From assembly GCA_023458035.1 (NCBI GenBank), contig JAEXAX010000027.1:1-64000 (forward strand): DNA of 64,000 nt, in the 5' to 3' direction. The position numbers were made by a program, and so were the translations under genes. The notes beneath the pieces are model-generated. The model was not told the origin of the DNA and ran no database searches. It worked only from the letters and a program-made list of their open reading frames with translations. How positions within the stretch are numbered: position 1 is the stretch's first letter; the number at the start of each line of letters is the position of its first letter. This DNA comes from Bacillota bacterium. GTDB lineage: Bacteria; Bacillota; Clostridia; Lachnospirales; Lachnospiraceae. This document shows positions 45,525-53,793 of the stretch, one piece after another.

Positions 45525-46499
45525 ATGACAAAAACCAAAAAACTCAGCTACCTCCTGACGGTATTGCTTATCATCGGCTTATATTTTCTGATTGCCGTGC
45601 TGGTGAACAGTGGCATCATTTCTGCTTATCAGGCCGGTATCATGAATCTGATCTGTATCAATGTGATCCTGGCAGCCAGCTTAAATATCACGGTCGGCTG
45701 TCTCGGACAAATCACCATCGGCCATGCCGGCTTTATGTCGATCGGAGCCTATACGGCCGGTCTGATGGCTGAACATGTTTTGCCGGCCGGCGTCGGCGGC
45801 TATCTGCTCGGCTTGCTGCTTGGCGGTTTGCTGGCCGGTGTGGCCGGTGTCGTCATCGGCATTCCGGCACTGCGTCTGCGCGGCGATTATCTGGCTATTA
45901 TTACGCTGGCCTTCGGTGAGATCATTCGCGTATTAATCGAATATTTTAAGTTTACAGGCGGTGCTCAGGGTTTGTCCGGTATCCCGACCTTCCAGGATTT
46001 TAATACCTTCTTTTTCCTGACGGTGTTCTGCATCATACTGATGTACGCAGTGATGACCAGCCGTTTCGGACGGGCCGTTCTGGCCATTCGGGAGGATGAG
46101 GTGGCAGCCGAAGCCAGCGGTATCAATACCACTTTTTATAAAACCCTGGCATTCGCTTTATCAGCTGTGTTTGCCGGTGTCGCCGGCGGTATGTATGCCG
46201 GAAACTACGGTGTGCTGACTGCCAAGTATTTTGACTTTAATAACTCGATCAATATCTTGGTAATGGTGGTATTGGGCGGTATGGGTTCCTTTACCGGAGC
46301 CATCCTGTCGGCCGTGGTATTGACCATCCTGCCGCAGGTATTGCTGGATTTCAATGAGTACCGCATGATCATTTATGCCCTGATTCTGATCATCATGATG
46401 ATCTTCCGTCCGACCGGTCTGCTTGGCCGCAGTGAATTCCAGATCTCAAGAGTGATTCGTTATTTCAGACATGGGAAAAAGGAGGGAGAGACAGCATGA
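45525..46499 (+). CDS. livM: Branched-chain amino-acid ABC permease LivM
   Basis: This 324-residue second membrane subunit has the LivM motifs GQITIGHAGFMSIGAYTAG and IPALRLRGDYLAIITLAFGEI. ATG 45525 follows AAAGGAGG by 8 bases. Its 3' end overlaps livG by 4 bases. Confidence 0.95.
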   Translation: MTKTKKLSYLLTVLLIIGLYFLIAVLVNSGIISAYQAGIMNLICINVILAASLNITVGCLGQITIGHAGFMSIGAYTAGLMAEHVLPAGVGGYLLGLLLGGLLAGVAGVVIGIPALRLRGDYLAIITLAFGEIIRVLIEYFKFTGGAQGLSGIPTFQDFNTFFFLTVFCIILMYAVMTSRFGRAVLAIREDEVAAEASGINTTFYKTLAFALSAVFAGVAGGMYAGNYGVLTAKYFDFNNSINILVMVVLGGMGSFTGAILSAVVLTILPQVLLDFNEYRMIIYALILIIMMIFRPTGLLGRSEFQISRVIRYFRHGKKEGETA

Positions 46500-47317
46500 G
46501 TGAACAGGCAGCAAAACAAGTATCACAGCAGTCTTCCGCCATTCTGGAGGCCAGAGATATCACCATTCGTTTCGGTGGTCTGACAGCGGTCGAAGACTTT
46601 AATATGGAGATTCACGAAAAAGAGCTGATCGGTCTGATCGGACCGAACGGAGCCGGCAAGACGACGGTCTTTAACATCCTGACCGGTGTCTATGAGGCCA
46701 CTTCCGGTGTTTACTCCTTTAACGGAGAATTAATGAAAAAGGTACCGACCTGCACATTGATCAAGAAGGGAATGGCGAGAACCTTTCAGAACATCCGTCT
46801 GTTTAAAAAACTGACAGTCCTACAAAATGTGCTGGTGGCTCAAAACTTTAAGATGAGGTACGGCTTTTTCAGCGGTATGCTGCGACTGCCGGCCTTCTGG
46901 AGGGAAGAAAAAGCGGTCAAAAAGCAGGCCATGGAGTTGTTGGCCATCTTCGGTTTGGATCAGTATGCCGACTTTACGGCCGATTCCCTGCCCTACGGCC
47001 AGCAGCGAAAGCTGGAAATGGCACGAGCCATGGCGACCGGTCCGAAGCTGCTGCTGTTAGATGAACCGGCGGCCGGCATGAATCCGAAGGAAACAGAGGA
47101 GCTGATGGAAACCATCCGTCTGATCCGTGATCGGTTCGGCATTGCTATTTTGTTGATCGAGCACGATATGAAGCTGGTGCTCGGTGTCTGCGAACGTGTG
47201 GTGGTATTAGATCACGGTAAGACCATCGCAGCCGGCGACCCGCTGGCGGTGGTCAATGATCCGGTGGTCATCAAGGCCTATTTGGGCAGTGATGAGGAAG
47301 AAGAGGAGGAGACCTAA
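46496..47317 (+). CDS. livG: Branched-chain amino-acid ABC ATPase LivG
   Basis: This 273-residue ATPase of the Liv importer has Walker A GPNGAGKTTVFN, the Liv-type signature LPYGQQRKLEMARAMATG (LSGGQ position reads LPYGQ, normal for LivG), Walker B LLLLDEPAAGMNP and the switch His in LLIEHDMKLV. It overlaps livM by 4 bases and livF by 1 base. Confidence 0.96.
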   Translation: MSEQAAKQVSQQSSAILEARDITIRFGGLTAVEDFNMEIHEKELIGLIGPNGAGKTTVFNILTGVYEATSGVYSFNGELMKKVPTCTLIKKGMARTFQNIRLFKKLTVLQNVLVAQNFKMRYGFFSGMLRLPAFWREEKAVKKQAMELLAIFGLDQYADFTADSLPYGQQRKLEMARAMATGPKLLLLDEPAAGMNPKETEELMETIRLIRDRFGIAILLIEHDMKLVLGVCERVVVLDHGKTIAAGDPLAVVNDPVVIKAYLGSDEEEEEET

Positions 47318-48030
47318 TGGCGATTTTAGAGGTCAATGATTTACATGTCTATTATGGCAATATCCATGCCATCAAGGGCGTTTCGCTGGAAGTGCATGAG
47401 GGAGAGATTGTTTCGCTGATTGGTGCCAACGGTGCCGGTAAGACGACCACCCTGCAGACCATCTCCGGACTGCTGCAGGCCAAGAGCGGCAGTATCTCCT
47501 TTGACGGCCGGGACATTACCAAAACACCGGCTCACAAACTTTGTCAGATGGGTATGGCTCAGGTGCCGGAGGGACGGCGGATCTTTGCTAACCTGACGGT
47601 CAGTGATAATATTCAGCTCGGGGCCTACAGTGTCAATGACACAGCCGAGGCCAAGAAGGTTGACAGAAAGCATTTTTATGATATTTTTCCGCGGATGCGT
47701 GAGCGTAAGAGCCAAAGGGCGGGCACCCTGTCCGGCGGCGAGCAGCAGATGCTGGCCATGGGGCGGGCCATTATGAGCCGACCGAAGCTGCTGATTCTGG
47801 ATGAGCCGTCCATGGGTCTGTCGCCGCTGTTTGTTAAAGAGATTTTTCATACTATCAAGAAACTCAATGAAAGCGGCACTACTATTTTGCTGGTAGAGCA
47901 GAACGCCCGTATGGCCCTGGCTATTTCCGATCGGGCCTATGTACTGGAAACCGGCCGCATTACCCTTGAGGGAGCTGCCGGAGAACTGAGCCGCAATGAA
48001 CGGGTGAAAGCTGCCTACTTGGGAGCTTAA
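47317..48030 (+). CDS. livF: Branched-chain amino-acid ABC ATPase LivF
   Basis: This 237-residue partner ATPase has Walker A GANGAGKTTTLQ, LSGGEQQMLAMGRAIM, Walker B LLILDEPSMGLSP and TTILLVEQNARMAL. The start ATG shares its A with the livG stop (TAATG). It ends the livJHMGF operon; an imperfect hairpin with a short T tail follows at 48056. Confidence 0.96.
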   Translation: MAILEVNDLHVYYGNIHAIKGVSLEVHEGEIVSLIGANGAGKTTTLQTISGLLQAKSGSISFDGRDITKTPAHKLCQMGMAQVPEGRRIFANLTVSDNIQLGAYSVNDTAEAKKVDRKHFYDIFPRMRERKSQRAGTLSGGEQQMLAMGRAIMSRPKLLILDEPSMGLSPLFVKEIFHTIKKLNESGTTILLVEQNARMALAISDRAYVLETGRITLEGAAGELSRNERVKAAYLGA

Positions 48031-48055
48031 ACAAGCGAAGCGTGATTAAGAAGAT

Positions 48056-48101
48056 AAGGCTATTTGCTATAGTTTTTGTCTATGGCAGACGGCCTTGTTT
48101 T
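48056..48101 (+). terminator. Probable terminator after livF
   Basis: AAGGC (48056-48060) pairs with GCCTT (48092-48096), with interior pairing TTTGC/GCAGA and ATAG/CTAT, then GTTTT. The structure is interrupted, so confidence is moderate. The region 48079-48115 can form an alternative hairpin (CTATGGCA with TGCCCATAG). Confidence 0.45.
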
Positions 48102-48117
48102 GCTATTGCCCATAGTC

Positions 48118-48146
48118 TTGTCACCATTGGCAGGCTGTGGTAGTAT
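48118..48146 (+). promoter_or_regulatory. Promoter of metNIQ
   Basis: TTGTCA (48118-48123) and TAGTAT (48141-48146, with TGG extension) have a 17-base spacer, about 55 bases before the metN start. No SAM riboswitch or T-box fits in the short leader. Confidence 0.6.
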
Positions 48147-48200
48147 ATGTGACATATTAATTGATTGTGCATAACCATTAATAAAAAAGAAGGTGCGATA

Positions 48201-49211
48201 TTGAGTTTTATTGAGATTCAAAAGCTATCGAAGGTATTTCAGGGTACAGACTGTGAGGTTGTGGCTCTGCGGGATATTGACCTGTCGATCGAAAAGGGAA
48301 GTATTTTCGGCATCATCGGGATGAGTGGTGCCGGCAAGAGCACATTGGTGCGTTGTATTAATTTTCTGGAGCGGCCAAGCAGCGGTACGGTGGTGATCGA
48401 CGGACGGGATCTGGGCAGTATGTCGGCCAAGGCTCTGCGCAAGGAACGGGAAAAGATCGGTATGATCTTCCAGCAGTTTAATCTGATGATGCAGGCCAGT
48501 GTCCTGGATAATGTTATGTTTCCCATGCTCATCAGGAGAGAGCATAAAAAGACAGCCAAAGAAAAGGCGCTGTCTTACTTAAAGGTCGTTGACCTGGAGG
48601 AAAAGGCAAATGCATATCCGGCTCAGTTATCCGGTGGGCAGAAGCAGCGGGTGGCCATTGCCAGAACTCTGGCCTGCCAACCGGAGGTCCTGCTTTGCGA
48701 CGAAGCGACCTCGGCTCTTGATCCTAAGACAACAAAGTCTATCCTGGAGCTTCTGGTGCAGATCAACCGTGATTACGGCATTACCATCATCGTCATTACA
48801 CATGAAATGTCGATCATTGAGGAGATCTGTACGGATGTGGCGATTATCGCTGACAGTGCCATCGCCGAAACCGGTAAGGTGAAGGATGTTTTTGCCAATC
48901 CGACCTCCGAGATCGGCCGCAATCTGATTCTATCAGGCCGCAGTGATGTGCGTGAGGTGACCGGAAGCCGTCTGCTGCGGGTGGTCTTTGACGGGCGTTC
49001 CTCCTTCGAGCCGGTGCTGGCCAATGTAATATTGGAGACCGGTGCTCATATTAATATACTCTACGCAAATACCGCCAATGTCGGCGGCGAGGCCAGAGGT
49101 CAGATGGTTATTCAGCTGCCGGAAGACCCGTTGATGGCTCAAAGGGTGGCGGATTATCTGAGAGAGAAAGAAATCGTAGTAGAGGAGTTGGAGGAGTATG
49201 TGGGAGAATAG
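48201..49211 (+). CDS. metN: Methionine ABC importer ATPase MetN
   Basis: This 336-residue ATPase has Walker A GMSGAGKSTLVR, signature QLSGGQKQRVAIARTLA, Walker B VLLCDEATSALDP, and a C-terminal NIL domain (~265-336) that binds methionine and shuts the transporter down when the cell is replete. The start is TTG 48201, 5 bases after AGGTG; upstream in-frame codons lack a ribosome site. It overlaps metI by 14 bases. Confidence 0.95.
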   Translation: MSFIEIQKLSKVFQGTDCEVVALRDIDLSIEKGSIFGIIGMSGAGKSTLVRCINFLERPSSGTVVIDGRDLGSMSAKALRKEREKIGMIFQQFNLMMQASVLDNVMFPMLIRREHKKTAKEKALSYLKVVDLEEKANAYPAQLSGGQKQRVAIARTLACQPEVLLCDEATSALDPKTTKSILELLVQINRDYGITIIVITHEMSIIEEICTDVAIIADSAIAETGKVKDVFANPTSEIGRNLILSGRSDVREVTGSRLLRVVFDGRSSFEPVLANVILETGAHINILYANTANVGGEARGQMVIQLPEDPLMAQRVADYLREKEIVVEELEEYVGE

Positions 49212-49860
49212 CAGTTTGTTTATCACCGAAGGTCTGGTCAGCCTGTATATGACGATCGTTTCAACGGTCGTGGCTTATGTGCTTGGTATTCCGCTCGGTA
49301 TCCTGATGGTTAAAACGGCGCCGGACGGACTGGCGCCGAACCGTTTGATTTACCGGAGTTTTGACGTTATCATCAATGTCTTCCGTTCGATTCCGTTTCT
49401 GATTTTAATGATGCTGGTGATGCCGGTTTTGAAATTTGTCATCGGATTTTCTACCGGACTCCATTCCATCGTCATTATCCTGATCATCGGAGCAACCCCA
49501 TTCGTGGCCCGAATGGTTGAAAGCTCTCTGCGAGAGGTAGACCACGGAGTAGTCGAGGCGGCGTTGGCGATGGGAGCTGATCATCATACCATACTTTGGA
49601 AGGTCATGCTGCGGGAGGCAGTTCCGTCACTGGTGGTCGGAGCAACCATCTCGGCCGGTACCATCCTGGGATATTCAGCCATGGCTGGCGTGCTGGGCGG
49701 AGGCGGTCTGGGGACCGTAGCGACCAACTACGGGTGGTACCGTTATCAGTATGGGGTGATGGTCGTGGCTGTGATCCTGCTGATTTTCTTATTCCAGCTG
49801 ATCCAGCTGCTGGGCATGACGGTAGCCAAACGCATTGATAAGCGCAGCCGGCAGAGGTAG
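49198..49860 (+). CDS. metI: Methionine ABC importer permease MetI
   Basis: This 220-residue membrane subunit has five predicted helices, FRSIPFLILMMLVMP and the coupling-loop motif GVVEAALAMGADHHTILWKV. It matches MetI in length and content. GGAGGAG lies just before the start, within the metN 3' end. Confidence 0.96.
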   Translation: MWENSSLFITEGLVSLYMTIVSTVVAYVLGIPLGILMVKTAPDGLAPNRLIYRSFDVIINVFRSIPFLILMMLVMPVLKFVIGFSTGLHSIVIILIIGATPFVARMVESSLREVDHGVVEAALAMGADHHTILWKVMLREAVPSLVVGATISAGTILGYSAMAGVLGGGGLGTVATNYGWYRYQYGVMVVAVILLIFLFQLIQLLGMTVAKRIDKRSRQR

Positions 49861-49908
49861 CAAGGAGTATCCGTATTGGACAGTCAATCTATTTAGAGGA
49901 GAAAAATT

Positions 49909-50718
49909 ATGAAAAAAAGAGTATTATTGGGCGCAGTCATTGCGGTTGTCAGTCTGGCAGTATTGATCGGCTGCGGTAAAAAATCAGATAAGCTGGTGAT
50001 CGGCGCATCGCCGACGCCGCATGCCGAGATTCTGGCGCAGGTGAAAGAGGAATTGAAAAAAGAAGGTGTGGAGATCGAGATCAAGGAATATACGGATTAT
50101 ATTATCCCGAACAAGGAGCTGAGCGATAAGGCGCTGGCTGCCAACTTTTTCCAGCACCAACCGTATCTGGATAATTACAATACCGAAAACAAGACTGATC
50201 TGGTCGGCGTATCGAAGATCCATTTTGAGCCGCTCGGCATTTATCCGGGCAAAGTGAAGAGCCTGGCTGATTTAAAGGACGGCAGCAAGATCGGTGTGCC
50301 GAATGATACCACAAATGAAGCCAGAGCCCTGCAGCTGTTACAGGCCAATGGCATCATCAAGCTGAAAGACGGCGTCGGATTGACAGCTACTAAGAATGAC
50401 ATCGTAGAAAATCCGAAGAACATCGAGGTGGTGGAGTTATCGGCGGAAGCGGTAGCCAGAGCCATCGGGGACTTTGATGTGGCTGTCCTAAACGGCAACA
50501 ATGCCCTGCTGGCAGGACTGTCGGTGAGGAAGGATTCGCTGGCCAAGGAGGATGCCGCTTCCGAAGCGGCTCAGACCTATGGGAATGTCATTGCCGTTCG
50601 TAAAGGAGATGAGAAACGGGAGGACATTCAGAAGCTGATCAAGGCTTTGCACAGCGAGGCGGTTCAAAAATTTATTCAGGAAAAATACGACGGCGCGGTA
50701 GTACCTTTAAATGAATAA
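49909..50718 (+). CDS. metQ: Methionine-binding lipoprotein MetQ
   Basis: This 269-residue NlpA-family lipoprotein has lipobox LIGC, then LVIGASPTPHAEILAQVK and FFQHQPYLDNYN, the methionine-site motifs of the family. AGAGGAG precedes the start. It is the last gene of metNIQ and is followed by a clear terminator. Confidence 0.96.
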   Translation: MKKRVLLGAVIAVVSLAVLIGCGKKSDKLVIGASPTPHAEILAQVKEELKKEGVEIEIKEYTDYIIPNKELSDKALAANFFQHQPYLDNYNTENKTDLVGVSKIHFEPLGIYPGKVKSLADLKDGSKIGVPNDTTNEARALQLLQANGIIKLKDGVGLTATKNDIVENPKNIEVVELSAEAVARAIGDFDVAVLNGNNALLAGLSVRKDSLAKEDAASEAAQTYGNVIAVRKGDEKREDIQKLIKALHSEAVQKFIQEKYDGAVVPLNE

Positions 50719-50736
50719 TATCGGCATGGCAGGCGT

Positions 50737-50773
50737 AAACGGGACGGGAGCTATAATCCGGTCCCGTTTTTTT
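50737..50773 (+). terminator. Terminator of metNIQ
   Basis: AAACGGGAC (50737-50745) pairs perfectly with GTCCCGTTT (50761-50769), followed by more T residues. Confidence 0.88.
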
Positions 50774-50804
50774 GTCCGTTCTGCCCGGTATACGGACGGC
50801 GCGG

Positions 50805-50833
50805 TTGCTTAGCCAAATGGCTTATGCTAGAAT
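50805..50833 (+). promoter_or_regulatory. Promoter of the flavoprotein reductase gene
   Basis: TTGCTT (50805-50810) and TAGAAT (50828-50833, with TGC extension) are 17 bases apart, giving a leader of about 80 bases. Confidence 0.55.
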
Positions 50834-50919
50834 GTAGACGAAAACGGTAATATCGGATAAGCGTCGAAGTCCTAAAGCAGTAGCATTGATGATTACAATT
50901 AAGGAAAGGAAGGCAGAAT

Positions 50920-52434
50920 ATGAAACAGTATGATGTCATCGTAGTTGGTACCGGGTGCGCCAACATCGTGCTGGAGGCAGCCTTGGCTAAGGGATTGCGT
51001 TGTGCCCAGATTGAAAAAGGAAAGTTTGGGGGAACCTGTCTGACCAGAGGCTGTATCCCGACCAAGGTGATGGTAACAGCGGCCGATTATGTGCGTCAGA
51101 GCGAGCGGATACATCGCATCGGCGTTGAGCAGACGGCTCCGGTGAAGATCAATTGGGATCAGCTGTCGGAGCGGGTCTGGGAGAAAATAGATGAAAGTAA
51201 AGCATTACGACAGTATTATCGTGATATGGAGAACTTGGATGTGTATGAGGGAACGGCTCGCTTTACAGCCGATAAGGTCATGCAGGTAGATATGCTGGAT
51301 GGGACGATCAGTGAGGAGCTGACGGCCGAGATCATCATTCTGGCAGTCGGCGGCCGGACAAAGCTGCCGTCGATCGAGGGACTGGAGGAGGCCGGTTATC
51401 TGACCAGTGAAAGTCTATTTGGTTATCGGTATCCACAGAAGCCGTATCGCAGCCTGATCATCGTCGGCGGCGGCCCGATCGGGGTCGAGTTTGCCCATGT
51501 CTTTTCGGCGGCCGGTACCGAAATCACCATTATCCAGCATAATGTTCGTCTGCTGCCGAAGGAGGATGAGGCCGTTAGTGCCCAGATCCTGCGTGAGCTG
51601 CGCGCATCCGGCATCAGGGTCGAGCTGGATCAGGACACCGTTTCGATCCGCCGGGAAGGCGGTGAAAAAGTTCTGTGTTATCGAAATATCACCACCGGTG
51701 AGGAGAAAGAAGTACGGGCAGAGGAGATTTTGATCGCCTCCGGCATTACCTGTAATGCTGATTTACTAAAGACGGAGAATACCGGACTGTCGCTTGACTG
51801 CCGTGGTTTTATCAGAACCAATGAGTTTTTGGAAACCACAGTTCCGGGTGTCTATGCCATCGGCGATTGCAACGGCCGGGCGCCGTTTCGGCATAAGGCA
51901 AATTATGAGGCTGATATCGTTGCCCATAACCTGTATCTGAAAAGAGATGAGCAGGACTATCGCTTTGCCGAATATGAGCTGGTGCCGGCGGTAACCTTTA
52001 CCTGGCCGCAGGTCGGTCATGTCGGGCTGACCGAGGCGGCAGCAAAAAAGGCCGGCTTTGATGTGGCGGTCGGTATTCATCATTATTCCGAAACGGCAAA
52101 GGGCTTTGCTCTCGGGCATCGGCCGGGCGAGGAGGATGACGGCTTTGTTAAGGTGATTGCCGAAAGGAGCAGCGGTCGCTTGCTCGGCGTGCATGCGATC
52201 GGCGAGGAGGCCGGCATTCTGATTCAACCGTTTCTGAATCTGATGAATGCCGGGGAACATCCGTTGCGTGTCATCAATGAGGAAATCGGCAGTGAGCAGA
52301 CAAGGCGGTTGAGAGCAGCCGGTTATGTCAGGGTGCTGCCGCCTCGCCTGGTACAGACCGTCAATGAAACCATGGTTCCGCATCCGACTTTATCGGAAGT
52401 AGCGCTTTGGACACAGTATTTTCTGGAAATATGA
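50920..52434 (+). CDS. FAD-dependent pyridine nucleotide-disulfide oxidoreductase (Lpd/MerA-like)
   Basis: This 504-residue flavoprotein has the redox-active pair in GGTCLTRGCIPTK (CxxxxC), an NAD-binding Rossmann motif IIVGGGPIGVEFAHVFSAAG, the second FAD motif VYAIGDCNGR, and the C-terminal dimerisation domain. It resembles dihydrolipoyl dehydrogenase or mercuric-reductase-like enzymes. The typical C-terminal HPTLSE is present, which carries the active-site His and supports catalysis on a disulfide. No pyruvate or glycine dehydrogenase subunits are nearby, so the partner is unknown. AAAGGAAGG precedes the start; a terminator follows. Confidence 0.88.
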   Translation: MKQYDVIVVGTGCANIVLEAALAKGLRCAQIEKGKFGGTCLTRGCIPTKVMVTAADYVRQSERIHRIGVEQTAPVKINWDQLSERVWEKIDESKALRQYYRDMENLDVYEGTARFTADKVMQVDMLDGTISEELTAEIIILAVGGRTKLPSIEGLEEAGYLTSESLFGYRYPQKPYRSLIIVGGGPIGVEFAHVFSAAGTEITIIQHNVRLLPKEDEAVSAQILRELRASGIRVELDQDTVSIRREGGEKVLCYRNITTGEEKEVRAEEILIASGITCNADLLKTENTGLSLDCRGFIRTNEFLETTVPGVYAIGDCNGRAPFRHKANYEADIVAHNLYLKRDEQDYRFAEYELVPAVTFTWPQVGHVGLTEAAAKKAGFDVAVGIHHYSETAKGFALGHRPGEEDDGFVKVIAERSSGRLLGVHAIGEEAGILIQPFLNLMNAGEHPLRVINEEIGSEQTRRLRAAGYVRVLPPRLVQTVNETMVPHPTLSEVALWTQYFLEI

Positions 52435-52444
52435 GATAACAAGG

Positions 52445-52472
52445 AACCCCGGCTCGGTCAGCCGGGGTTTCT
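52445..52472 (+). terminator. Terminator after the flavoprotein gene
   Basis: AACCCCGGCT (52445-52454) pairs with AGCCGGGGTT (52460-52469) with a 5-base loop and T-rich tail. Confidence 0.88.
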
Positions 52473-52506
52473 GTTGTGAAACGATTGTGAAGATGCCGTC
52501 TTTTTC

Positions 52507-52535
52507 TTGACAATTAGGACTAACGCACGTATAAT
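52507..52535 (+). promoter_or_regulatory. Consensus sigma-A promoter of the Dlt-like operon
   Basis: TTGACA (52507-52512) and TATAAT (52530-52535) with a 17-base spacer match consensus at all 12 positions, the best promoter in the window. The leader to the first start codon is about 35 bases. Confidence 0.88.
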
Positions 52536-52576
52536 CTGTACTTAGTCATTGGTACAAATATAAATAAGGAAAATCT

Positions 52577-53776
52577 ATGAAAGAAACATTAAAATCGGCA
52601 GATGCTGTATTTGTCGAAGGAGCAGCCGAGTCCGCCGGCGGTGCGGCAGAAACGGAAGCTGCGGTTACAGTCAAAACGACAAAGCGCCATAACGGCCGTC
52701 GTTTTGCCGCCTTTATGCTGATCTTTATATTGTTATACAACTTGGTGGCCGGCCTGTTAAATTCCAACGAATATATCAGTTCGGCCAACGTCAAGGGTTT
52801 TTATCAGGAAAAAAAGAATTCTCTGGATGTGGTGCTGATCGGCTCCAGCGAGGTTTACTATGGGTATTCGGCGCCTTTAGCTTGGCAGAAATACGGATAT
52901 ACATCATATAATCTGGCCACCGCCGGGGCGGCCGGCAGTCTGTATAAGTCGATGGTCAAGGAAGTTGTCAAGCGGCAGTCACCGAAGCTGGTGATCATCG
53001 AGGTGAGCGGTTATACCTGGGGAGATCATCGCTTCAAAGAAACCCCGCAGTATCATAACTGGCTTGATAATATGGAGTGGTCGCCTGAAAAGATTGAAGC
53101 CCTGAACGAATTATTGACGCCGGAAGAGCGGATGAGTTACTATTTTCCGTTTTTGACCTATCATCAGATGTGGAAAAAGCCGGAACAGGTAATCGGAACC
53201 GCTACCTTAAAGGGCTGGCTGACGATCAACGGCTACAGTAATACGAAGGGCTTTAAAGCTGTTTCGGTATCGGATCATGGCAAGGGCAGCGATAACACAC
53301 GAAAGGTTCATTTTACGGCTAAAAGCGATTATCATTTACGCCAGACGCTGGATGCCTGCCGGGAGGCGGGGATTAAAAATGTGCTGCTGCTGCGCTTCCC
53401 TATGCAGACGCAGATGATACATGCCGAAAACCTGGATAAATTTTCGGAGGTAGCCAAAGAATACGGTTATGATTACCTGAATCTGGATAAACGTTTTGCA
53501 GAAATCGGGCTGGATGTCAAAAAAGACTTTGTCGATGATGAGCATCTGAATGTCTCCGGTCTGGTGAAGCTGACAGATTATATGGGAGCTTATATCACAA
53601 AGCATTATGACGTGAAGCGGGAGCATGACTCGGAGACTGTCGAGCATTGGAATACCTGTTACCGCCGTTCACAGAAAATAATTACTTCCTGTGAGAGAGA
53701 TTTTCAAAAGGGGAAAAAACAGGTGTATTATGAATTATCAACGGCCTTATTTCCGCATCCGTTTAAGTCGAAATAA
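52577..53776 (+). CDS. DltD-like SGNH-fold membrane-anchored protein
   Basis: This 399-residue protein has an unusual Ala/Glu-rich cytoplasmic N-terminus (~1-38), one membrane helix (~45-62), then an extracytoplasmic SGNH/DltD-like domain. Catalytic-type motifs are IGSSEVYYG (Ser90/Ser91, as GSSE in DltD) and DDEHLNVSG (Asp320-x-x-His323). DltD helps transfer D-Ala to teichoic acid; here it is the first gene of a five-gene operon with DltA-, DltC- and DltB-like proteins. It should act at the last, extracellular transfer step. Sequence outside the motifs is far from typical DltD. Confidence 0.78.
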   Translation: MKETLKSADAVFVEGAAESAGGAAETEAAVTVKTTKRHNGRRFAAFMLIFILLYNLVAGLLNSNEYISSANVKGFYQEKKNSLDVVLIGSSEVYYGYSAPLAWQKYGYTSYNLATAGAAGSLYKSMVKEVVKRQSPKLVIIEVSGYTWGDHRFKETPQYHNWLDNMEWSPEKIEALNELLTPEERMSYYFPFLTYHQMWKKPEQVIGTATLKGWLTINGYSNTKGFKAVSVSDHGKGSDNTRKVHFTAKSDYHLRQTLDACREAGIKNVLLLRFPMQTQMIHAENLDKFSEVAKEYGYDYLNLDKRFAEIGLDVKKDFVDDEHLNVSGLVKLTDYMGAYITKHYDVKREHDSETVEHWNTCYRRSQKIITSCERDFQKGKKQVYYELSTALFPHPFKSK

Positions 53777-53793
53777 GCCGGAAAGGATGAGTT

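Noticed and set aside
41138..48118. CCATAGTC shared between the leuA leader (41138) and the metN upstream region (48111), proposed as sites for the LeuA-AraC protein
   Set aside because: An 8-base match is expected by chance over this distance, and the metN copy is part of a hairpin; not enough to call an operator.
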